Origin: Trichuris trichiura
Taxonomy: Eukaryota; Nematoda; Enoplea; Trichinellida; Trichuridae
Reading direction: 5' to 3'
NCBI GenBank assembly: GCA_037903355.1
Contig: JBAJFE010000025.1
Location: 310,001-374,000, forward strand
Length of the DNA: 64,000 nucleotides
Below are positions 25,225-38,200 of this stretch, piece after piece (the first letter of the stretch is position 1; each line of letters starts with the position of its first letter). The position numbers were made by a program, and so were the translations under genes. The notes under the pieces were generated by a model. That model ran no database searches. It was given only the letters and a program-made list of their open reading frames with translations, and had not been told where the DNA came from.

Positions 25225-26921
25225 TGTTGCTGATATACCGTTGAAAATTATAGCGTTAGCTGACTTTTATCGAAAAATTGCAAATGCTGTTGAGTTTCTG
25301 TGCGACAAACCTGCGAACCTGACCTAATTCGTAGCATTTGCTTTACCTATCAACTGCGGATGCATGCTTTCATTTAGCTGAACGATGTTGCTAATTAATA
25401 GGTCACGCTTTAACTCTCCGTGACAGCGGCTTGAACAATTGTAAAAAGCACTAATTGAAGGAACTTTATTTCTCAATCGTCTTTGTACGAATCTATCTTT
25501 CAACCATTCTAGTTGAGGCTGTATGAAAGCAACTGATCGCTCTTAAGAAGATTAGTTAATTCCCCATTTTTTGAATGAACTGTACAGTTTTGTCAATTTA
25601 TGACCACAGTCGCTCATGCGCTATCAGGCAGACATGAAAATTGTTTTATAGCTTAGATATGGTTGAATTTGAATTTTTACCTTGCTATCAATGTTTTTAT
25701 GTTTGTTTTTGTCCAACGTGCTTTGCTCCAATTCCTGCTAGCAAGCTTTCATTTCTAGCGGCGCTGGATTGGACAGTGAACAGGTATCGGAATGACCAGC
25801 CAATGTGGAAGATTTGCCGGTCCCCACTGTACAGACGAGCTACTATAAAAATGAGACGGAAAGAAAGCCTACCAGTTGTTCATTCATCAATCTTTACGCA
25901 ATAATTTGATCGACTGTGTCTATTCAAAAGCCTTATCGTCCAGATGCTTGCACTACAAGCATTTTTTGTTGACCCCGTCTGTCGTCCTGTGTGTATATTA
26001 AATTTTGGTTACATCCAGCAGTGTTTTGCCCAAAACTTTAAGGGTCCTTCGACGACATCCTCTTTTCAACGGATGTAGTAAAATACAATGGTTCGTGTCC
26101 AGGTTAGAAAGATTTAAGTCACAATTGATTACTAAGCCAATTCGCCAAGGTTGGTCACCTGCGGCGTGCAGAAAGACGGCAAGTGACTTCACAATTATCA
26201 TTGTAAACTATTCATAATTCAACTGAAGTATTACTTAGCTTTTATCATGGATTTAGCCAACAAGAAAGTTCCAACAGCTGCATGCTGAAGTGGTATGTTA
26301 TATCCTTTTCTTTAATGTTCAGAATGCTGATGCATGTAATGACCCATGAAGCTGCTGAGGATATAATCTTGGTTACCTTTCTGGCAGAAAGGAAGAGAAT
26401 GGAATAGTGCTCTGAATCAGATAGGGCTGAAAATCTATCCGCTTTCTAAATAAGCCCTACGAGGGACAAAATCTCTTTTTGGCCATATAAAGAAAAAGCA
26501 TAGAGAATGACTATTTTGCCCTTACATGCCTAGAAGAATCGCTGGAGTAATTTGCATATCTTGTAGGGCTAGACGCCAACTTCCTGAATTCTCAAAGAAA
26601 CAATTTTGAGAATTTGCATAAATTGCAGTTTTACATGTAGTTTCCAATGGCAAATTGGCAGTCGCAGATGGCACAGCGGCTCAGGAGCATTTATTTGCCG
26701 CATTCAACTATCGCATGAATGGTAAAGTACGTGTCGCTTATCACGCCAACGCATGTGTGCGCAGCGCCGCGAAGTTCCAATGAGCATACATATCGGCCAC
26801 TTTGCTAATAATTGCTTCGCTCTTTGCTCCAAGTGGCAGCCAGGAAAGCCGTTGTGAAAGTACGTCATTTAACTTCTTGCACAATTCGGCTGTTTGACTT
26901 ACGTCACGGCGCGAAGCGGCA
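25225..26921. other. Intergenic between CTR9 and the CUB/LDLa gene
   Basis: It should hold the CTR9 3' UTR and the promoter of the next gene. I see no convincing exon, repeat or RNA gene. Confidence 0.5.
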
Positions 26922-29900
26922 ATGCCTGCCGATCTTCTTCATTGGATATTCACGACTTGTTATTCCTGGCAAATTTCACTTTACTCGTTGTTGCTTTTTT
27001 CTCCATTAATTTTGGCCAATTGGGAATATATGGAATCAAGTGCTGAATTGTCGCCCTCCGCATTAGCCTGTTCTGATTTTACTGGGACCAACTCGACGCA
27101 TGCGGACACGTTTACTAGTCCAAATTATCCTTTGCCATATCCACCCAACCTAATGTGTCTGAGGAAAATTTGCGCCGCTCCCGGATATGCAATTTTTTTG
27201 GATTTTCGTGGAGGTTTCTTTGAAATAGAGAGCGCCTATAGCCCAAAGTCATGCCCTTTCGATTTTTTGGAAGTTCGAAATGGACCATACGGATTTTCAC
27301 CTCTGTTAGGTCGTTTCTGTGGTTTCTCTTTCCCGCCACTAATCAACGCAGACTCCGGCTGCGTCTGGCTTCAGTTTCGTTCCGATGAAACGTTACAAGG
27401 GCGCGGCTTCATGGCCGTTCATCACTTCGTTCGCACCTCCGGTATGCACCGCTCACTTTTTTCTGGCCTACACGTCAGTATTCTATTTAGACGACACTCA
27501 GAGTACGACAAAGGACCAACCGATAAGTAGATGAGCTTTTTCGCGGTGTCAGTTTACGCGTGCATATTACTTTTTAGCATGTGCCTTCAGCAACCGCGTC
27601 GGCAGCCAATTGGGAATTATTCAAACCCAAGAAATGGTACGAAATGTCACCAAAACAGCTCGAGACGAAGTTGAGTGCGTTTGGAAGATAAAAGGGCAGA
27701 CAAGTCTTCATAAGGTGACTTTAAACTTAATACCTACTCATTTGCTGCTTGAATATGGTAACTTTTTTGAACACAAAACCGTGACAGAAGGATATTCATT
27801 TGTTTTCTTATCCCCTGTTATGAAAATTTAATTGTAAGTGACGTTTGTGACCGAAGTTCAATATTTACTTTTGATGTGTGCCAAAACAGGCTTATTCTCG
27901 CCTTACAAAGTTGCTGAAAAGCGCTCTGTTGCTTTCTTGAAACAAAGGATAGATCACTTGAGAAATTCCGGCAAGAATGGAATCGATTACATCTTGCCTA
28001 GACAGAGAGATGCGGGAAACGTTTTATATCATTAGCTTTAGGGGGAGCAACGAAACTTTACACTTTTCTGCTGACATCTTACTATAGTTGTCAATTCGCA
28101 GTGACATTACGCTTACAAACGCAAATATCAACATTCATTTGCGCAGTAGTTATTACGAAGGGACGGAAAGGAATAGCATTGCTTCTTTTCGCTGTTCTCC
28201 ATTGTCCAGAAAACTTCCGCAAAGTATTAATAATATTGATGCTTTCTCAGTTTTGTCGGTCAACAGGAAACTGGAAAAAATGACTTTTTGAACACTGCAA
28301 CGCTTCGAGATTCTCAGCTTGAATAGTTTGCATAATTGTGGCTCTTTTATGACATCCTAAACTTTCAAAACAAAAAGCGATAGGTGCAATTGACGTCCGT
28401 TTTTTGGTGTACAAGTTTTGCTGTTAAGGAGGAAGTTAAGAGAAGACGAGACATGTGAGAATACTTCAAGCTGAAGCGATGTCGTTGCTTAGCCTTTTTC
28501 ACGGATGGGCCAAAGCAACGAAGTTAAAGGTCGTTCGAAGTGAAAGACACGTAAGATCCTAATAGACAGTTTTGCATTTCGCTCACAAACAAGCGCTAGC
28601 ACGATATCAAATCCAAAAAAGAGTGAAAGCATCATCTAGCAACGCTATGCCTTTTTCTAATCCTAAATACTTGCTTTGCTCAGATTCACAAACTCGCAAC
28701 TGCCAAAGAGCTGAAGTAGTTAAGATGGTTGATGATTTGGCATTTCGTTAAGATGAAGCAGTAATCTTGTCGATTTCGGCTGGCTTACTGGACATTGTAA
28801 TGACGATGACAGTGCTTGAAAGAAAAGGAGTGTCACTCGTTCTGAATTTGTCAATACTTCTTGAAGTTGGATCACTTCAGTAGCCTTTTTTTAAATAGAG
28901 GAGTGGAAGGTACTCGGAGTTCGACGACCAAAACGTTTTCTCGTCCTTATCATTTGAAAAGTAATACTTGAAAACTGGAACTATTATTTTCTTGAAAGTG
29001 CGTCAGATCCAGTTCATAAAAGTGAAAAAAAAACGTATGGTCGGTGTAATCCTTCTACTCTTCGTTTTAGGTACACAATTCAGCGGTCTCTGACGCCCTT
29101 TTTAAGGTAGATGTATATGACTAATGTATGCATACTGTTGCGCAAGGAAAAGATGATCACAGCGAATCCAGAAAAGTTGATTAGAGTAGAGCGCATTGAG
29201 ATAGTGAGCTCGTGCTCTAGATGAAATGCTCCGAAACATTAGGAGAGTTTATAAGGTTTGAGTATCGTACTAATGCTTGCGAAATCCTGAACTTCTATGA
29301 TCTGCACTATAGGCTCAACTGTGGCTGCAGATTTCAACTTCTCGGTACTATAACCCTCGCGTTTGAAAATGATGAACAATTCGGAAATAACACGCAAGTA
29401 AATTTATCAATTTTAGCCGATACGTGTAAACTTTTTAAAAATCAGTATCTTTACGGTGTTTCCATTTCATTCATACCAGTCAGTCATTTATATTAACTGA
29501 ACTTTTATTGGACGAACTTTTAACAGACACCAGGTTACTACGGGAAAGGAATTTGCACGTTGCTTTAGATTAGAATTATCCGAGCGAGACGCTCATTGAG
29601 TTGAAAGGCATTCCAGAAAGAATACCTGTTAAATTACGTGAATTACTTTGAAGCATTGCATTGTTATTGAACTTTTACTGCGATTTTTGTTACCATTTGC
29701 ATATAGAGTGGCAGAAGTTTCCATTTTTGATTTCTGAACTAAAACTAAGAAAGTTATACTCGTGCATATCTATTATGCTCAGAACGGACCTGATGAGTCG
29801 CCAAAGCTATTTTTTAAAATTATTTTTAAAAGTAAGGCTACTTTCTGTTGAAGGCTTTACTAGCGTTGGTAAGACTACGAGCAGCTAAGCTTGCCATCTT

Positions 29901-32283
29901 GACTACCATAAACAACAGCATTGTTATGAACCCCTTGTTCTGTGAAATGAAGCAGAAAAAGGCCGTATATTGTTTACCGGTAACGAATAAGCGACTTGCA
30001 AACTTCTATTTGAGTTCAAAACTATTATTAGATCATGTAGTAATAATAATTACTCAGGATTTACAATGTAGAATGGGAATGGTTAAATTTAAACCACTGG
30101 GCAAACGATTGTGACCAACTATTTTGTAGGACGCCGTAGTCGCGGTTTAAAATATTTTTTACTGGAGAAAGTAGTGAACAGACTTCGTCTTTTTCATGAA
30201 CTTGCGTACTTTTGAAGAACAATTTTTTGTTTGAAAGTTATCGTTATCGTCTATTTGGGAATGCAGCAGTCCTACTATTGTGGGGTCCTAAAGAATAGCA
30301 AATCTGTTCAAATGAACGATCTTCGGTGCTCACGGTCAAGCTTTTCTACAATTGAAACCGCCAACTAAGAAACTTATGCTACTATTCAGAAAGCCTAAAG
30401 AATCTATATTAGTTTCTCGTTATACTTAGTATCACAGTGTCGATTTGTTTCCACAAAGAATACAATTTTAGGAAAAGGATCCTATTCCCTGAGCCTTCCT
30501 GTAGCTTTATGCTTGTGCGGCAAGTGCTTAATTCTTACAATTGAATTGTAAAACGAACGTTTTCTTGAAAAGAAAAGTCAATATGACACTTATCGTGCTG
30601 TGAAAAATTGAAACTTTTTTATTTGTGCTTGACCCTGCGTGACGTCTAAAAATTCGAATCAAACTATTCTTGGCCCTCATTCGCTCTAACAATTGAATAC
30701 ATTGTTCAATATTTTTTAGCTCAGATTGGCATTCTCCGTTTTCAATTTGGCCTATCCGAATGAATGCGAGCTGAATTTTCTGGAAATTTATGAGACTCAC
30801 ACGGACAGCTCACATATGGTGAAACGGTTGTGCGGCACGTCAGCATCAGAAATGGAATTAAGCACCCATGTCGTATTCATTCGATTGCATCTGAGCAGAG
30901 TGTCAGTGGCGGACACAGAAATCGAAATAGAATATTACACTTATTTGCGAAGTTAGCGCGTCATTTCTCTATTCTGCTTGTTTACTTTTTCTTTCCAGAT
31001 AGCCTCTGCGTTGGTGAATATTTTTCATGCGGAGATGGTACGTGCATACCGAAAGCACTTTTGTGCAACGGAAGATCTGACTGTGCGTCGGATATTGACG
31101 AAAATAATTGCGTACAAGGTAGGTAGGAAGTTCAATTTGCAAACATTCCCCTCTGGCGCAGTTATCACTAGCTGCGTCAGAGCTCTATGTTGAACAAGCT
31201 GCTGTCAGTACAGCTAAGCAAAGATGCGTAACGCTGAACTCTCATTCATGTTTGCCGCGAGGCAAATTCAAACCAGGTCGGACTTAGTGTTTTCATTTTA
31301 TGATAGGAGAATAAATGTCTGCTTTTCAAAGAGCTATACAATTTTCTTTATTTCAACATATTTGAGTTCGATAATGCAATGGACAATAACATGATTATTT
31401 TTACGCTTACGTAACTTCATTCCACCATTCTTATTTTTTCTGAGGACTTGTATACCGACGGGGGCTAGTAGCTATAAAAAATGTTACAGAAGGCTGTTCG
31501 ATCCTCATTCAACTTCACATTTTTCTTTTAAACTTTTCAGAGTCAGCTTACAAGCTAAGGTTTACAAGCAGTCCGTATCTGGCTGTTTTTGTCGCTTTTA
31601 TGGCAATACTCACACTCATTAGCTTGGGAAGCATGTATTGGTACTTCGTTAAACATCATCCACCAACAAGGAAACAAAAAAGTAGTCTTCAAAGTAACCA
31701 CACGGACATCCACGGAATTAGTTCTGCCGAGTTAACTGAACTTACACCGTTGGCATGTAATAGCAGAAGAGAACCTTTGAATATTGGCCGTTTCAGCCCT
31801 GATCATATTGTTGCCTACAGAAGGTCATCTCCAAACGAGATAGACAAGCATTTTGAAAACCCGAATCAACCCCATGATTACGCTAGTCGTGGACCAAAGC
31901 TTCAAGTTAGCTTCAGCGGGGTTTCTGAGGTTTGGAACTTGCAAGAGAAAGAGGAAGAAAAGAGGTTGAACAGTTCTGATCAGTCAGAACAAGAAAGTTT
32001 AGGGAGAAGGTATTCATCTCCAAAAGAGAATACGGATATTGATTCGAACGACATGCTCACGAAAGTGCTCATGCCTGAAAGTAGCCTGCTACATGGAGCA
32101 TTCATTGTTCCTTCTATCACGTTAAGCACGTTTCGTGCACCTGACGTCGCTGGTGGATTGACAAAATCAGAATCGAATAACCGGACAACTTCTGAAGTTT
32201 CAACTTTCGACAGCAATTGTCCAAGAGTCGAGTCAACTACGGAACATTCCTTAAAGAAGGGAGCGCGCGAAGTGACAGTGTGA
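26922..32283 (+). CDS. CUB-CUB-LDLa single-pass membrane protein, NETO/SOL-2-like
   Basis: The order CUB, CUB, LDLa, transmembrane span, long cytosolic tail is that of the NETO family, auxiliary subunits of ionotropic glutamate receptors (SOL-2 in C. elegans). Exons: 26922-27441, 27578-27714, 30720-30951, 30999-31118, 31541-32283; 583 residues, phases consistent. Signal peptide about 1-33 (WQISLYSLLLFSPLILA); CUB1 about 50-168 with FTSPNYPLPYPPN and CPFDFLEVRNG; CUB2 about 174-293 with CELNFLEIYE and RLCGTSASE; LDLa about 297-333 with six cysteines (LCVGEYFSCGDGTCI, LLCNGRSDC) and the acidic calcium site SDIDEN; span about 349-372. The cytosolic tail is serine-rich with no domain and ends REVTV, a possible PDZ ligand. 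A poly(A) signal AATAAA lies at 32661. The first exon could begin further upstream. NETO rather than another CUB receptor (such as the multi-CUB LEV-10) rests on domain number. Confidence 0.85.
27715..30719 (+). other. 3-kb intron of the NETO-like gene
   Basis: The donor follows LHK in CUB2 and the acceptor precedes LRLAFSVFNLAYP, so the intron splits one CUB domain in phase 0 with no residues missing. Most introns in this window are near 50 bases. I see no coding exon, repeat arm or hammerhead-like core in it. Confidence 0.7.
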
Positions 32284-34167
32284 GACGACGTATCGCTCAG
32301 AGGTGGAGCACATTTTCGACTTCTTAACAGATGCTACCTACCGTGACGTTCAGAAATGCAAGATTGGATTTGCACTTTCCCTACAGGCATTTTTCTGTTT
32401 AGGATGACTTAATGCACTCTGAGCTTAAGAGACAGCGTTGCTCAGCATCGGCTTTCATTATGAAGTATAATCATTTGACAGCTGTTACCTTTAAGCAGCT
32501 GTTTTACCAGTCACCAGTGTGCCAAGTGGATCTGATGGGATGAAGACGATGCAGGCAAGTGAGTTCAACAGCGGCTGTTAAATCCGCCGCAGGATCAGAC
32601 GGCTATATAGCAAATTTGATACTGCTCATACGTTGTTAAATGATTCTTCGAAAGAGAATGAATAAATGCCCTGCGTTAACCTACCGAAAAGCGCAGCAGA
32701 GTTGCTCACATAACGTCATGCGTGTTTTGCCTTTCGGATTACTAACATCGACGATTACATCTTTTCCGCCGATCGACAATGACTGAGCGTCACGCACGCA
32801 TGGACATTTCGATAGGACAACTCAGTTTTGCGTGGCGAAAATTCGCTGCCTTAAATCGATCAGTTTAAGCAATTATTTCGCAGCGCCTATTTTATGCTTT
32901 CGCATTTATTCAAATTTACACCTTTATCCAAGCTGGAAGTGATAACGCCTACTTCCTCTGTTGTAACAGTTGTTTACCACTATCCATGCTGCAAATCTGC
33001 TTTTCATTGCTATTCATATCATCTAGTAAGCATTCTGCCAATAAGTGTTGTGATGTACATGTACTTGTGAGACTTGTCTACCATATGTACATGCGGCGTG
33101 TTGTTCAAAGCACCGCTATCTCTGTTCAGCGTTACCAATATCAGTAGCGCTTTAAAACAAGACAGCTTACTGGCAAGTAAAAGTATATGTTTTGGCACTC
33201 GTCTGATCCAGTCATCAGCGAATGAGCCATTGACATGTATAAAACAGCAAAGTGACAGGCGGTTTGGCAATGCTATCAATAAAGTATTTTAACGTTTAAA
33301 CCGCGAGATTCTAGTTAATTTCTTGCATTGATGGATAGCTGTATTATCTTCTTGCCATACTACATTATCCTAAATTCTGATGACTCAATCGCAGATGAGA
33401 AGAGGCGAGTTTCAAAAGCTGAGCTTTCATTTACCAGTAAACTGCTTTCTTTTAAAGGCAATATGGTAATGCCACATGAGCAGAGCTAACTGTGCAGTCA
33501 TTATCAGGAAGAACATCCCTGTTACCGAGGCGATAATATGTGCAGCATAATATAGTTTCGTCGATTGTACAGCTTTTGAAAACCTTAATGGAATAAGTGG
33601 ATACCAGCTTTTTAGGCAAGCAGATTAGTCTAGAGCTTACGCCTGCTTATGGACAGTTGACGTTCGGTTTTTAAAAATCAAGAAACTGTTCTACCGAAAA
33701 AAGCAGGTTAAAATTCTTGGTCAGATCAAACGTGTGTCAAACGTTACCATGCACCTTCACCTTAAAATTTTCATTGTCCATCTCAACGGCTGACGTAGGG
33801 ACGGACGCAGACTGGGTGTCTACAGTAATAGCCATATTAAGTTCAAATAATCAGTGTGGTCACATTGGGCACGGGACAGTCATGCCACACAACCACGCTT
33901 AAGGAGCTGTGGCCAATTCAAGACTGGAAAAAGCGAGCAAATGCAGTAAAAATAATTTTTCACACGAAGACGTCAACTTTTCAATCACGCTACAGCGAAT
34001 CTAAATCGAATTTGACCGACAATGGTCATATGTGTATGGATATCCTCTGGGCAGATTTAGTTGGTAAGTGTTAAATGTTGCGCAGAAAATATCATTAACA
34101 GCACATTAAACTATTTCGGGTCTTCTTGTCTGAAGTTCAGCAATAATGGTTGACAAAGCTATCATCG

Positions 34168-34196
34168 CTGAAGGCGGGACAAGGTTGGTCCCGAAA
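34168..34196 (+). ncRNA. Hammerhead-ribozyme-like core, copy E
   Basis: CTGAAGG at 34168-34174 (the last base departs from the CUGANGA consensus), C, GGGAC (34176-34180), 7-base loop, GTCCC (34188-34192), GAAA (34193-34196). CAAAGCT just upstream (34154-34160) can pair with AGCTTTG (34196-34202), giving an outer helix. The A-to-G change at the conserved last core base would be expected to impair a hammerhead. Confidence 0.38.
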
Positions 34197-34236
34197 GCTT
34201 TGAACGTATAAAATTGTTCTGGTTTTCCTTAATAAC

Positions 34237-34260
34237 TGCTCATCCATCCGTTGGTAGGGC
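34237..34260 (+). repeat. Conserved box of the hammerhead-like repeat family
   Basis: GCTCATCCATCCGTTGGTAG followed by GGC, starting 44 bases after the GAAA of copy E, the same distance as in copies A and B. The text between shares ATTGTTCTG and TTTTC with those copies. Confidence 0.65.
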
Positions 34261-34667
34261 GTTTGCTTCGGTTATTTCGGAAGTGGGCAAGACAAAAACC
34301 ATACGATAGCTCTATCATGAAGTTTTCATGTTTACGAAAATCAAACTTTTCCATATCAGTACGACGAAATATCAGGCTTCCAGTACGCATGAGCCGGTCA
34401 AAATAATTAAAATTAGAAATACCCGTAGTCATATGAAAGAACATTTTTGTGTAGCAACTTTACGCCTCCTAATCTGAAACCGATAGGCGCGAAGAAAGAA
34501 TTAGCTTCTCAATGAGTACTTAAACTCAAACTGCCCAGTTAGATGCTCTGCTTTGTAAATAAATTTCCGTAAACAATATAATGGTAGAATCAGAGTTCCT
34601 CACAGCCTGATGTATGCAATGATAACGTTCAGCAAGGTTTGTTGTCGTATTTCAAGCTAATTTGTTT

Positions 34668-35290
34668 ATGGAAGCTCTAAAAAGCATTGTCTGCTATTTT
34701 ATTCACGCGCTTGTTGCAAATGTGCTTCAAAGCAGTGCGGTTATTGGAGATCATAACGCCATTAGCTTTTTAAGCGTTAAACTCAAAATGTATGGCACTT
34801 CAATGCTACTACTGCTCCAATTCATTTGCCAAATCCCGTACTGGAACAAATATGGATTGTATGGCGGTAAATGGCGGTTCGCACAAGACTGATAACCGAA
34901 TGTGTATGCCGTCTGAGCGTTGGTGCAAAGTAAGTTGCGAACGGGCCAACAATTGGGGCAGATTTGCGTTTAGGCTATGGATTTAAAAAATTGGCTAATT
35001 TTCAACTGGCTTGCATGTTGAACAACCTTTAGGGAACCGCGCACTTTTCAAACGGTGTTCTGGTTGAAGTTCAGCGGGACTGCTCAAAGAACTGCAAGAG
35101 ACGCTGTGAAAAAAAGGGTTACGGAGTCAGCAAAGTGAAATGCAAAAAATGCTGCAACACTACTTTGTGCAACAATTGGAGACCCGACGATCTAATCAGC
35201 TATTCATACAAACCTCCGTATTTATCCCGTCGGGTTTCAGCTTCTTTTATCGCTTTTCATGTTATTTTTCTCACTGTGATACATCCTTGA
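34668..35290 (+). CDS. Ly6/three-finger domain protein, probably GPI-anchored
   Basis: Ly6/uPAR-fold proteins are small secreted or GPI-anchored cell-surface modulators. Clear exons: about 34775-34929 and 35033-35290, joined in phase 0. The mature part begins LQCYYCSNSF, has about 14 cysteines (MDCMA, MCMPSERWCK, DCSKNCKRRCEKKGYG) and ends the domain with CKKCCNTTLCNNW, the CC...LCN signature. NTT is a glycosylation site. The tail SASFIAFHVIFLTVIHP followed by a stop resembles a GPI-attachment signal. A first exon 34668-34734 (MEALKSIVCYFIHALVANVL) would supply a signal peptide and keeps the frame (159 residues), but needs a 40-base intron, shorter than its neighbours. AATAAA occurs at 35463. 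The specific subfamily (for example ODR-2-like) is not determined. Confidence 0.8.
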
Positions 35291-38200
35291 TTGCTTTAAA
35301 TCCCACCCTGCAATGATTCCGGAGTGCCCGGTGAAGAACTGTTTCAATGGCTAACTTTGTGATTCCCAAGTCTAACAAAAGTATTAATCAACATTCCGCT
35401 GCCATTACGCGCCGTCGTAATTGAACAAGTTCATTCTTGCGAGAGAACAGGCCCAAAATGGCAATAAAATTACTAGTGCTTGAAGCGAATCAATTTGGTT
35501 CAATAACCCTTGGCTAACGTCCGGAACTACTACTTTGCATGGTCATATTAAAGCGAAATTTTGTTAACACACTCAGAAGCTTTGAACTTTTTATCACTTA
35601 GGCAGATTCAGCCTGTTATGCAAAAATGGATTATATACATGCAAGGGCAGGTAAAGATTCTTCATTAAAACGTTGATCTTAATAAGCCTTAAAATCAGCA
35701 AAAATGATCCAAATCAATTGCATTTCAGTTCTTTGTGCAGTGAACGCTGCATATTAATCTTTCCTAGAGCCATAATGTTCTCGCGATCGTTGCTGTGCAC
35801 GCATGCTGAGGTAAATATGCAACGTAAATGAAGACGCTTCGAAAGCAGTTATTTAAAATCTCACATGGTATTTTATCAACTCTGAATTTGTATTGAACAA
35901 ACTGGATAAATAGCGTGCATCTGTAGACAACAATAAAGGCTTTTTGATAATATTGACAGGTAAATTTCAATGAATTCAGTAATTTCGGCAGAGCCATTTT
36001 GGACGGATTTCACTAAGAGCTTAACAAAGGCAAAACAGGTTTTTATGGTGCTTATTATTGTCTTCGCCATTACATAACGTCAATGAGTGCGGTAACTAGT
36101 TTGCTTAACTTAGAATGCCATCGTAGTACTCCAATAATTATACTGTGACAGGGCATTATAATGCTAGTCATAAACAGGAGAGACAAGAAAAGAATTATTC
36201 TTAGCATTTCTCTCCCCCATTTATTGTTTTACAAGAGAGGAGCAAACTAACACAGGGGTAATTCTTGATATTTATTCGCGGCAACAACAGCAAATTGGTC
36301 ACTGAGGCACAGGACGTTAAAGTTACCTAATTTTATGTACTCATTACGCACTTCAGGCCACATTCGCTCGTTAGAAACTGCGCGTTTACAGATGGAAGAG
36401 AAGGAACAGAAATCAGAATCCTGCACAGAAATTGAAGCTAAGCAGCAGGCACCGTTCTTTACAGAACTTTCAACAGATCAACGTGGTTGCACGCTTCTAT
36501 CTCTCATACTACTATCGTGGCAACAATAAATACGACGCGTATTGTAAAACATCCACTTTGAATAAATACTGAAGGCACGATTCGTAGTTGTGAATGGAAA
36601 TTCTTAATAATCACACGTCAATATGCTACCAGTTTTCTATGTACCATTTCTTACTTTTCCCGGTCACGTTATTGCTTCAAAATCAAAGGCATCTTGATTG
36701 GAATGACTGCTAGAATGGCCACATGACCTGCGAACGGCAAACACGTTTGATTATCGAAGCATTAACTGACCAGAGTTAAATTTCGTTAAAGCTGAACGTA
36801 CTCCAAGCGAGAGCTGGTAAGCAGTGTTGACACTAGCGAAAAATACTATTGTTAATAATACTTTAAACGGTGTAATACTGCAATTTCATGTTAAACAGAA
36901 AGCCCATTTAAACTGAATACCAACAGTTTTGAACACAAAACTGTTCGTGATGGGATGGTAAAACTTCATGGTATATACAGATTTTTATTTCACGGTATCT
37001 TCATATTTTATGGAACAAAAAAAGTTTTCTTATTGTTGATGCCAGAGCTTTCGGCCTTTGGCCGCAATCCGTCTTCAACGGACGACTAAAGAGACTAAGG
37101 GGAAGGTTTGTGCGCCATAAGAAATATGAAATGACGCAGAATATAATTCCATAAATAATTTATCGTTTTTATTTCCAGTTTCTTCGCTTTACTGACGGTC
37201 TGAGAAAAATATTTTAAGTTGCAATCATCGTAGCTTTCTGGAGCTCGCATATCCTTTTTACGCTGCGACGTTGAATGCAATGTTCACTGAATGCTACGAA
37301 GATTATTAACTAAATCGTTTAATTTCTCAATGAGTTTCAAGTTGTCACTAAAGCTAAAAAATGCTGCAGAAAAGCGCTGCTTAAAACTAGTATTTCTATT
37401 TTTGTAACAATTCATATTGTAGGTAGATAGAAGGTGCAATGAAGACATAGGAAAACAGTGAACAGTTAACTTTCCTTATACGTAACGAAAAAATGTTAAC
37501 AGCTGCTGGGTGCGGTTCCTTACTCATTACTGTTATGCAACTGCCAAAATTCGTTAAACTTTTTAGCACGGTCTATTTCGTTGGAACAAGAAATGAATGC
37601 TTTGTAGATGACAAGAAACCTAAAGTGTTAGTAGTCTTAGACAAGAATACTGCTGTTGCACGATGGAACGATGATAAGTTTAGTTCATGAGGAGAATTTA
37701 AAGCTAATCAGTCGTCTCGTAAACTCCGTACGATGCGACCTTGCCTGCCAACGTTGCAACCACCTCGACTACATTATTACTTTGTGCTTGTCTTCCTTAA
37801 AAAACATATTGTGTCGGGTCAAAATAACGCAATCATGTCAAAAATTTGTGGTTTTACATGTATTATGAACGCGTAAGTTTGCAACAGGTCCACTCGTCTT
37901 CGTCACTTTCTACGTAAGCAACCTACAGTGAATCTCCAATACGACTTTGTATTTCTCCCGTTTTTTGCTTTCTCAAATTAAACCAAACAAACGCTCTATC
38001 AACCGATGGATGTACCCTTATAAGAGAAAAGTCAGAGAACAACTTATTCCGAAACCACCTTGTCCGTCTTCAATGATGCTGACTGTCAGCCCAATTTTCA
38101 ATAGAGACGGCATATTTTATTTCTAACCTTCACAGTTTAATATTGGGGCCGCATACTCTCTCGTTTTCAGCAATGGTGTATATGGATCGGAATATGCCAA

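Larger units (their letters stand above)
32284..34667. other. Intergenic between the NETO-like and Ly6-like genes
   Basis: It holds the NETO-like 3' UTR (AATAAA at 32661-32666) and a copy of the hammerhead-like repeat family at about 34.17-34.26 kb. No gene recognised. Confidence 0.5.

Noticed and set aside
26812..27009. Plus-strand frame overlapping the start of the NETO-like gene
   Set aside because: Out of frame with the CUB exon and without similarity to anything.
35830..35850. TGAAGA followed by CGCTTCG and AAAG, like the ribozyme-like core
   Set aside because: There is no CTGA block and the stem is too short; most likely chance.
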